DNA of 64,000 nucleotides from an uncultured Woeseiaceae bacterium. GTDB taxonomy: Bacteria > Pseudomonadota > Gammaproteobacteria > Steroidobacterales > Woeseiaceae. This document shows, one piece after another, positions 36,224 through 43,533 of the stretch (position 1 is its first letter; the number at the start of each line of letters is the position of its first letter). Where the stretch lies: NCBI GenBank assembly GCA_902510755.1, contig CABXCS010000001.1, positions 168,573-232,572 of the forward strand. The letters run 5' to 3'. A model generated the notes under the pieces. That model was not told where the DNA came from. It saw only the letters and a list, made by a program, of their open reading frames with translations, and made no database searches. Made by a program: the position numbers and the translations under genes.

Positions 36224-38386
36224 TTAAAAAGAGTATCTGACGCCTACGTTATAAGAAGTTGGGCTTCCAGGGGTAGTCCACCATTTATGATAAGAACTGA
36301 CGTAATGTTTCTCATCAAAAAGATTGTCGATGTTTATTGTTAACTTTGTCTTATCATTCAACTGATAAGAACCAAAAACGTTAAACAAGGTGTACACTGG
36401 TAATCTATAAGATGGGTCAATGGTTTCGCCCAACCGATCATCGACATAATTCATGGTGAAACCTAGCGTAGCATCTGCACCATTTAAGTCGAAGTCCTTA
36501 GACAACATTAAATTAGCACTGTTTTTTGGCACATTAACCAACTCACTTCCAGCGGGAAGAAAAACCCCCCAATCGAAGTTCCATAACTCAGATGTAGTGC
36601 CAGCGTCAACATAGGCATAGGAAAACACCATGTCTACAGTATCAGACAATTCACCCGTGATATCGATTTCCAATCCTTCACTTTCTGCCGAACCTATTTG
36701 TGCACTCTCGCCAGCATTGACTGGATCAGCTGTTAAGATGTTAGATTTCTCCATTTTAAACAATGCAATGGTCGTACTTAAACGACCGTCTAAAGAAAAG
36801 AACTTTACGCCCACTTCATAGGATTTACTCTCTTCAGGATCAAAATTATTACCATTGATATCTGCACCGCTATTTGGACGAAAGCCCTCAGCATAGCTAG
36901 TATAAACCGACACATCATCTGATGGCTCATACATTAAACCAAAACGCGGACTAACTGCAGTTTCCTCTGACTTACTCTTCGAATCAGAAAGACGATTGGT
37001 GACTTCTTGACTAAAATCATCGAAGCGCAAGCCTACCAACATTTTCCATTGATCAGATAAATCGATCTGATCCTGAAAGTAAATACCAAGAGCATCTTGG
37101 GTTTCTAAACGATCGGTATTTGGCCCTAGCACCTGATCTTGAGCCTGACCATAAACGGGGTTGTTGACGTCAACAAAATAGGTTGAGGTGGGCCAAGCAT
37201 CGCGCCAGCGCAGTTGCACGACGTCGAGCTCATAATTATAAGCATCGATACCTGCCAGGAAGTGGTGTTCCATTGAACCTGTCTCAAACGTTCCTGTTAA
37301 TTCAATGCGACCAGATAAGTCAGTTGCATCATAGTCACGCCCACGACGTTGACGATTAACAAACTCATTGGGGCCCACTCTGTTAGTTTCCTGTATAGAT
37401 TCCCTAGTTAGAATTTGACGACTACCAGAAAGCTCCGTTTCACTGGAAAAACCCTCAAATGAAGAGTCTCGATAGCCCAAACCCGCTAGAGCTGTCCAAC
37501 CACTGTCTAACTCGTGCTGCAAAAGAAACTGATGGCCCCTCGCTTTAATGGTCATAGGCCCATCTTGAGGCTCGCCGTAAAAGGTTTCCACGTCAACGAC
37601 TTTTGGATCTAGATCAATCGCAACAATGCCACGATCAAAAGGTGTCTTCTGATTTAAAATTTCCAACTCGTAATTTAGTGATGTTTTATCAGATAGTAAA
37701 AATAGTAAAGACGGCGTTAAATCTAATTTTTCTGTATCAATAGTATCCCGAAAACTGCCAGCATCTTTATAGGCACCATTAATACGTAAAGCAACAGAAT
37801 CACTCAACTCATTTGTATAATCAGCCTCAACACGACGAGTGCTGTAATTACCAACACTGGCTTTGACATAACCTTCTCGCTCAAACTTAGGTTTTTTCGT
37901 TACTACATTGATTGTTCCACCGGGTTCACCGCGGCCATATAACGCAGAACCAGGCCCTTTTAATATTTCAATTGTTTCAATATTGGATGTATCCCTGTTA
38001 CCGCTGTATCCACGACCACCACTAAAACCGTTGATAAGGTATCCAGAGGGGAGATTTTCATCTCCAGCGAAACCTCGAATAGCAAAGCTATCCCAAAGAC
38101 CACCAAAGCCATTTTGCTTTGCAACTCCTCCGGCCATATCTAGAGCATTTTGAAAATTCACCTTTCCGAGTTGATTTAGCATATCACCAGAGATCACTTG
38201 CACTTGCTGTGGCAGTGACTCCAGTGGCACATCTCCTCGATAGGGCTGCTTTTGGCTGAAAATTATAACTTCTTCAATAGGCAATTCTGCCTCTTCGAAA
38301 TCTGATTGCGCGTAAAGCATAGGTGCCGCAAACAAACATATTGTCGCTGGTATAACTGATCTAATAAAGTGAGTACTGTTTTTCAC
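36224..38386 (-). CDS. TonB-dependent siderophore/metallophore receptor
   Basis: Outer-membrane active transporter of 720 residues. It has a signal peptide ending near residue 26 (PMLYAQS), a TonB-box-like region (EVIIFSQ), a plug domain with ALDMAGGVAKQNGFGG, SFAIRGFAGDENLPSG and IEILKGPGSALYGRGEPGGTINVVTKKP, and a beta-barrel ending in an aromatic residue (NVGVRYSF), as required for barrel assembly. The start is GTG (38384-38386) behind a strong GAGGGG site. A Zur-box-like palindrome lies 160-180 bases upstream and a hairpin terminator follows, so it is a single-gene unit placed within the broken deacylase gene. Ligand unknown; a zinc- or opine-type metallophore is possible. Confidence 0.9.
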   Translation of the reverse strand: MKNSTHFIRSVIPATICLFAAPMLYAQSDFEEAELPIEEVIIFSQKQPYRGDVPLESLPQQVQVISGDMLNQLGKVNFQNALDMAGGVAKQNGFGGLWDSFAIRGFAGDENLPSGYLINGFSGGRGYSGNRDTSNIETIEILKGPGSALYGRGEPGGTINVVTKKPKFEREGYVKASVGNYSTRRVEADYTNELSDSVALRINGAYKDAGSFRDTIDTEKLDLTPSLLFLLSDKTSLNYELEILNQKTPFDRGIVAIDLDPKVVDVETFYGEPQDGPMTIKARGHQFLLQHELDSGWTALAGLGYRDSSFEGFSSETELSGSRQILTRESIQETNRVGPNEFVNRQRRGRDYDATDLSGRIELTGTFETGSMEHHFLAGIDAYNYELDVVQLRWRDAWPTSTYFVDVNNPVYGQAQDQVLGPNTDRLETQDALGIYFQDQIDLSDQWKMLVGLRFDDFSQEVTNRLSDSKSKSEETAVSPRFGLMYEPSDDVSVYTSYAEGFRPNSGADINGNNFDPEESKSYEVGVKFFSLDGRLSTTIALFKMEKSNILTADPVNAGESAQIGSAESEGLEIDITGELSDTVDMVFSYAYVDAGTTSELWNFDWGVFLPAGSELVNVPKNSANLMLSKDFDLNGADATLGFTMNYVDDRLGETIDPSYRLPVYTLFNVFGSYQLNDKTKLTINIDNLFDEKHYVSSYHKWWTTPGSPTSYNVGVRYSF

Positions 38387-38843
38387 TTTGACCCCTCTCT
38401 TTCATGGTTAAGTTATGTTAAGTTAAAGATTCTCGTCGATTGCACTGTATGTATTTGTTTGATCAATTGCCGACAAATCATGTAAACCTAATCATCCAAT
38501 ACATTGTTACAAATGAGCTAGAGTTAGCTGTTTGATATCTGATTAATTGTTATAATATAACAAAAACAAAAATTATTTTTGAGCGTTATTGGTGGCTCCT
38601 GCGGCAAAAAATGCTAGATATTTATAAAATTTAGCAGATTATGCTGGCTTCTAAATCAGGATACTTTGTTCTTTACAGCAGATATTACATTAGCGAGCAA
38701 AAGTATTTTAAACTGTCCGAATGAAGCTATTATTAAATGTCTCTTATACAAAGTTTATAAGAAACAAGGGGTGTAGGGGCGTTTTTAAAAAAATATCAGG
38801 GTCAAAGAAGAGTATCTCTTACAACTTGGAAACTATTGTGTAA
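38387..38843. other. Non-coding region upstream of the TonB receptor gene
   Basis: This 457-base stretch has no credible gene. It contains a 9-base direct repeat GTTAAGTTA at 38407-38415 and 38417-38425, the Zur-like palindrome at 38547-38563, a 13-base sequence like the Tn5/IS50 outside end at 38738-38750, and a 7-bp inverted repeat TCTTATA/TATAAGA at 38742-38762. Confidence 0.5.
38547..38563 (-). promoter_or_regulatory. Zur-box-like 17-bp palindrome upstream of the TonB receptor
   Basis: TTGTTATAATATAACAA is a perfect 17-base palindrome with the GTTATAATATAAC core of gammaproteobacterial Zur operators. It includes a possible -10 hexamer on the minus strand, the strand of the receptor gene that starts at 38386. 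The same 17 bases occur before the membrane protein gene at 14726. A zinc-responsive receptor is a known arrangement (for example ZnuD or the pseudopaline receptor), which makes the call plausible; no Zur gene is in the window. Confidence 0.6.
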
Positions 38844-39187
38844 TTCCTGGGCTCATATGACTCAATCAATAATGCGATCTATACGAGTGCCCAAGCTGTG
38901 ACATCGGGGATATCATCTATAGACATAGAATCAGGTGAACTTGGTCATACCGATAATCGATTTATCAATCCCATTATAGATGGAGCATTTAATATTATGC
39001 GTGAGCTGGAGATTATATTAGTGCTGGTAAGCCCCTTGGAATAATTACTGATTATCATGGTAATGAGCTGGAAACTATACTAGCTCCATCACCAGGGATA
39101 CTACTTATTCTATTTGGAACACCGCCTGTAAACAAAGGTGATAATATTGTAGTGATAGGTAGAATACCGGATTCTAGGAATAACTAG
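38844..39187 (+). pseudogene. AstE/AspA-family deacylase, decayed 3' fragment
   Basis: Two overlapping frames give the C-terminal part of the same family. The first (38844-39044) reads YDSINNAIYTSAQAVTSG, then SSIDIESGELGHTDNRFI, the conserved ESGxLG region. The second (39008-39187) reads ISAGKPLGIITDYHGNELE, then LAPSPGILLILFGTPPVNKGD and ends at TAG; this is the C-terminal beta domain. A frameshift and a loss of roughly 30 codons lie between them, and about 80-100 codons that should follow the middle fragment are absent. The gene is clearly dead at this end. Confidence 0.68.
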
Positions 39188-39219
39188 AACATAAAGCTAA
39201 TAGTCAGTGAAGCAAGTTA

Positions 39220-40218
39220 TTACTTCATTCCAAGTGCTTCTCGAATCTCTTTATTGAATTCAACATCGAGATATTCATCAATTTCGATAAAGTAATTATC
39301 TGGGTCATACCCAATCACAATGTCAATTAAGTTATTACCATTACCATCTTCTTCGTGAAATAACTCTTTTGTTCGCAATTCAAATGACGGCTGATTTTCA
39401 AGATAATCAAACCATGCCTGTGCATCATTTGTCATAAATCCAACATTCACCGCTTTTTCGTACGTCGCATTGTGGATCCCAATCCCGTCTTCAACGAGAC
39501 CAATATATCCTGATGGGCTAGAAGTTAATATATCTGAAAAAGACTGTTCTACAATTTTATTCAGACCCATTACATTCAAATAAAACTCCTCTGCTTCTAA
39601 TTCATTACTATGATAAAGCCAATAAATACTCGCTTTGAAACCCAATCCTGATGGGTGCTCAGTTGACATACCCACATTAGTGAATAATGTGTGACTCGCA
39701 TCGAGTAGTGGTATGAAATTTACATTTTCTTCATGTACACCAAAATGTTCAAATTCAAGAATGTAGCCACCTGGATCTGTTACAAGAAAACCATTATGCG
39801 GATTATCACCAAGTGGTTTTGGTGGATTTCTAATATCCATCTGTTGTGCTACTGCATATTCATACCAAGCATCCAGTTGGTCTGTAAGAAGAGCAATAGC
39901 TATGGTTTTGGGTTCATCGGATGTATGCATGCCTCTGCCATTATCATTAACTACTGTAATAAAGGTAGTGGCTGAGGTTTGAAAAATTGTGGCGAAACCC
40001 TGAAATTCGAAAACATTCTTTAATCCCAAGGTTACTCCATAGAAATTTTTGGCGCGCGAATAATCCTTATAATAAAGAAAAGCATTATTACCAATAATAT
40101 CTCTGCTTGAATTATTAATATTCATAGCATTAGATTTAACAGTATTACTGGCATTATGCATGCATCCAGATAGCACTATTGATGTCAGTAGTAATATTTT
40201 GCAAATAAATTGTTTCAT
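39220..40218 (-). CDS. VOC-superfamily (glyoxalase-like) lipoprotein with two domains
   Basis: A predicted lipoprotein of 332 residues: signal peptide MKQFICKILLLTSIVLSGC with lipobox LSGC, so it is anchored in a membrane facing the periplasm. The mature part holds two vicinal-oxygen-chelate modules, about residues 45-165 (YYKDYSRAKNFYGVTLGL to PGGYILEFEHFG) and 190-315 (YHSNELEAEEFYLNVMGL to DPDNYFIEIDEY). Catalytic function is unknown. I choose the ATG at 40216-40218, directly behind GGAGGGG, not one 30 bases upstream. It is divergent from the tRNA gene, 37 bases apart. Confidence 0.78.
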   Translation of the reverse strand: MKQFICKILLLTSIVLSGCMHNASNTVKSNAMNINNSSRDIIGNNAFLYYKDYSRAKNFYGVTLGLKNVFEFQGFATIFQTSATTFITVVNDNGRGMHTSDEPKTIAIALLTDQLDAWYEYAVAQQMDIRNPPKPLGDNPHNGFLVTDPGGYILEFEHFGVHEENVNFIPLLDASHTLFTNVGMSTEHPSGLGFKASIYWLYHSNELEAEEFYLNVMGLNKIVEQSFSDILTSSPSGYIGLVEDGIGIHNATYEKAVNVGFMTNDAQAWFDYLENQPSFELRTKELFHEEDGNGNNLIDIVIGYDPDNYFIEIDEYLDVEFNKEIREALGMK

Positions 40219-40255
40219 GACCCCTCCATTAAGTTTAGAATATAACATACTCTAG

Positions 40256-40332
<77 letters not shown>

Positions 40333-40344
40333 CCCCCTTCCCTT

Positions 40345-41688
40345 CTAACTCCAGGGAAACGGACTGTTTGAAACTGGATGCAAATCACCTTCCTCATATC
40401 TTGAGTATCTAAATGGCTTAAGTAATATAGATGGTTGACCACATATGGTTTTGGCTACCAATTTACCTACCCCTAGCATTTTATAGCCATGATTACTGTC
40501 CGCGATAACAAAACAATTTTCCTTAAATGTGTCAAATACTGGAAAACTATCAGGTGTAAAGGCGCCAATACCCCCAGAAGGCTCGTTTTTATATTTACTG
40601 ATCTGCCCGGAGAACCTTTTTTGACAATGTGCCAATGCTGAAACCCACATGTGCGAAAAATCATTTCCCACAATAAATTCTGGTGAGTCGGGACCATAAG
40701 GATCGACAGCCACTTCACTGGCTTTCTTATCAACAATAAACGGTGCTGCACCACCCTGCACCCCCCCAAAATGGAAGTCTGGCTTATAATAAATACCCCA
40801 CATTTCGTCAGTAATAAGAGCACCATCAACATCAGAATAAAGAGGGGCATCAGTATCAACATGAATCACGGGTGGCATTTTACCATCATTGGTTTGCTGC
40901 AACTGCGGATTAACACCAAGTGTTCCCTCCTGTAAGGACCAGTAAATCCACATATCAACATCATTTGACATCTCACCAGTACTAGGATTTTTAATGTTTA
41001 TCGTTGTGGGTAGCGATAACATTTCCCATAATTTTGGTGTCCAAGGTCCTGCACCAACCACCACATAATCACAATCAATCGAGCCACAGTTTGTTTCTAT
41101 AGATTGAATCGTACCTAGGTTATCTTCTTTAAAACCTAGCACTTCAATACCACTCATAATGCGCACACCCTCTGCTTCTGCTTTGGAAGCAAGACCCAAC
41201 ATAGCCCTGGTGTTGTTAGCATATCCACCCGGTGCTTCATGGAGTACAGTTGTAATATTCTGTGCCTGCCAATCATGAAAAATTTCTCGCATGTAACTAG
41301 TACAGTCTTTTTCACCCTCAACTAAAACTGATGAATAACCAATTGCTTTCTGTTGTTCATAAATCGAGACAATATCTTCGTGCATACTTTCAGAGCTGAT
41401 TTGCATGTAGCCGACAGGATGATAGCTGTATGACTTCGAATCACTTTCCCAGACACTAACACTGTGGGCCATCAGCTCACGCATGGCCGGCTGATAATAA
41501 TTATTCCTCACCACTCCACAGGCAATCCCGGTTGCCCCGGCACTGATACCTGATTTATCAATAACCAGAATATCGACACCACTCCCACTACCTTGTGCTT
41601 TTAGCTCTAAAGACAAATGATAAGCCGTACTTAAGCCATGAATTCCAGCACCAATAATGACATAGGGTGAATGACTGGGAAATGGCAT
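40345..41688 (-). CDS. FAD-dependent amine oxidase, sarcosine/dimethylglycine oxidase-like
   Basis: D-amino-acid-oxidase-fold flavoprotein of 447 residues. It has the FAD loop YVIIGAGIHGLSTAYHL, SAGATGIACGVVRNNYYQPAMRELM, and a C-terminal IADSNHGYKMLGVGKL. It resembles the beta-subunit-like oxidases of methylated glycine compounds but has an unusual middle part (residues about 245-330). I place the start at the ATG of MPFPSH (41686-41688) behind AAGGAG. It is divergent from soxB with 299 bases between, so it may act on a related methylated amine and share control with the sox operon. Confidence 0.8.
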   Translation of the reverse strand: MPFPSHSPYVIIGAGIHGLSTAYHLSLELKAQGSGSGVDILVIDKSGISAGATGIACGVVRNNYYQPAMRELMAHSVSVWESDSKSYSYHPVGYMQISSESMHEDIVSIYEQQKAIGYSSVLVEGEKDCTSYMREIFHDWQAQNITTVLHEAPGGYANNTRAMLGLASKAEAEGVRIMSGIEVLGFKEDNLGTIQSIETNCGSIDCDYVVVGAGPWTPKLWEMLSLPTTINIKNPSTGEMSNDVDMWIYWSLQEGTLGVNPQLQQTNDGKMPPVIHVDTDAPLYSDVDGALITDEMWGIYYKPDFHFGGVQGGAAPFIVDKKASEVAVDPYGPDSPEFIVGNDFSHMWVSALAHCQKRFSGQISKYKNEPSGGIGAFTPDSFPVFDTFKENCFVIADSNHGYKMLGVGKLVAKTICGQPSILLKPFRYSRYEEGDLHPVSNSPFPWS

Positions 41689-41987
41689 TACTATCTCCTT
41701 AAAATTAATCAATCAAATAAATATGAGTTGAAGGATGTCACATTTTAAGTTACAAAAACATACCATATTAATCATTTATCATGCCTAGTAATTCTACTTA
41801 TGATGTTAGTATTAAAAAATTGTATTTTTGTGGCCGAGAATTTGCAACATAAACAAAAAATTCAATATAGATAAAACTTATGAAACGATGCAAGAACACC
41901 AAGAGTAGACCTTAACCTTGAAAGTAATATCTAATATTCAAACGAGTGTATTAATACTGCTATTGTTTTTTTTTGCAGGTTGCCAGC

Positions 41988-43247
41988 ATGAGTAGATATT
42001 CAGCAATATCACTAATTAAAAACGCGATCACTGGTCACAAAAATTGGACTAGATCATGGCGCGCACCGACTCCGAAGAAACAATATGAGGTCATCATTAT
42101 TGGTGGTGGAGGTCATGGCCTTGCTACCGCTTATTACCTAGCCAAAGAGCATGGTATTTATAATATTGCAGTTCTTGAAAAAGGGGGTTTGGGTAGCGGT
42201 AATATTGGTCGTAATACAACCATTGTTAGATCAAATTATATGCTCCCCGCCAACACGAGATTTTATGAGCATTCCATGAAGTTATGGGAAGGCCTCTCGA
42301 GAGATTTAAATTACAACATGATGTTTTCGCAACGAGGTATTATTAATCTGGCACACACTCCTGGGCAAATGGATGCTTTTGCTAGGCGTGGTAATGCTAT
42401 GTTGATGGAAGGAGCTGATGCAGAACTACTAGGAGTTGATGAAATTAGCCGAAGAGTGCCGGGGCTTTTTACTGGAGAGAACACTCGTTTTCCAATTATT
42501 GGTGGATTATGTCAACCTCGAGCAGGTACAGCACGTCATGATGCAGTAGCATGGGGATATGCACGCGCAGCTGATAACTATGGTGTCGATATTATTGAAA
42601 ATTGTGAAGTTATTGGCTTTATTAAAGATGGAGAAAAAGTCACTGGAGTTAAAACAACTCGTGGTGAGATTTTAGCACCAAAAATTGGAGTATCTGTTGC
42701 TGGTAACACATCACCAGTGATGAAATTAGCAGGTATACATAAATTACCAATCGAAGCTCATGTGCTTCAGGCATTCGTTTCAGAGCCGCTCAAACCACTC
42801 ATCAACACGGTAGTGACTTTTGGTGCTGGTCATCTTTATATATCTCAATCTGATAAAGGTGGTTTAGTCTTTGGTGGTGACCTTGATGGTTATAATTCTT
42901 ATGCCCAACGTGGCAATTTACCAATTTTCGAGCATGTGGCAGATGCCGCGGTAACTATGTTTCCCAACTTAGCGCGGTTAAAACTTCTGCGAAATTGGGG
43001 TGGTATTATGGATATGTCCATGGACGGTAGCCCCATTATCTGCAAAGGACCGCTCCCAGGATTATATTTAAATACAGGCTGGTGTTATGGTGGCTTCAAA
43101 GCAACTCCAGCAGCGGGTTGGTGCTTTGCTCACACTATTGCAAAAGATCAGCCGCACGACTTAAATGCCGCCTTTACACTCGAGCGTTTTTATACTGGTC
43201 ATGAACTAGACGAAAAGGGTGTCGGTCCATATCCGGCTCACCAATAG
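41988..43247 (+). CDS. soxB: Sarcosine oxidase beta subunit
   Basis: Flavin-bearing subunit of heterotetrameric sarcosine oxidase, which demethylates sarcosine to glycine and passes the carbon to tetrahydrofolate. The 419-residue protein has the typical start MSRYSAISLIKNAITGH, the FAD loop IIIGGGGHGLATAYYLA, NTTIVRSNYMLP, and GTARHDAVAWGYAR with His184, the covalent FMN site. NWGGIMDMSMDGSPI and the C-terminal LNTGWCYGGFKATPAAG complete the family. I use the ATG at 41988, not a TTG 15 bases upstream. It is the first gene of soxBDAG. Confidence 0.95.
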   Translation: MSRYSAISLIKNAITGHKNWTRSWRAPTPKKQYEVIIIGGGGHGLATAYYLAKEHGIYNIAVLEKGGLGSGNIGRNTTIVRSNYMLPANTRFYEHSMKLWEGLSRDLNYNMMFSQRGIINLAHTPGQMDAFARRGNAMLMEGADAELLGVDEISRRVPGLFTGENTRFPIIGGLCQPRAGTARHDAVAWGYARAADNYGVDIIENCEVIGFIKDGEKVTGVKTTRGEILAPKIGVSVAGNTSPVMKLAGIHKLPIEAHVLQAFVSEPLKPLINTVVTFGAGHLYISQSDKGGLVFGGDLDGYNSYAQRGNLPIFEHVADAAVTMFPNLARLKLLRNWGGIMDMSMDGSPIICKGPLPGLYLNTGWCYGGFKATPAAGWCFAHTIAKDQPHDLNAAFTLERFYTGHELDEKGVGPYPAHQ

Positions 43248-43257
43248 GGGGAATCTT

Positions 43258-43533
43258 ATGATAATTAACTGCCCTCACTGTGGACCTCGAGAAGCAAGCG
43301 AATATACCTATGTTGGTGATGCAACAACAATAAGACCTCATCATGATAATACTGATATGGAAAGCTGGGTCGATTATGTCTTCATGAGAAACAACCCTCG
43401 TGGAATTCATGTTGAGCATTGGCATCACACCTCAGGATGCAGAGCTTTTCTTAAAGTAACCAGAGACACCATCACTCATGAAATTACCGAAGTTACTCTC
43501 GCAGGCCCCTGGCCAACGGAGAAAAAATCATGA
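43258..43533 (+). CDS. soxD: Sarcosine oxidase delta subunit
   Basis: Small zinc-binding subunit of heterotetrameric sarcosine oxidase. The 91-residue protein begins MIINCPHCGPREASEY and has WHHTSGCRAF near the end, supplying the cysteine and histidine zinc ligands seen in the family. A GGGGGA ribosome-binding site supports the ATG at 43258, ten bases after the soxB stop. Its last four bases (ATGA) are shared with the soxA start, showing translational coupling. Confidence 0.95.
   Translation: MIINCPHCGPREASEYTYVGDATTIRPHHDNTDMESWVDYVFMRNNPRGIHVEHWHHTSGCRAFLKVTRDTITHEITEVTLAGPWPTEKKS

Noticed and set aside
38407..38425. Direct repeat GTTAAGTTA as a target-site duplication
   Set aside because: The copies are one base apart and do not flank anything, so they are not duplication scars of an insertion.
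41713..41987. Glycine riboswitch upstream of the sox operon
   Set aside because: No tandem glycine-aptamer-like GC-rich stems are visible in the AT-rich leader.
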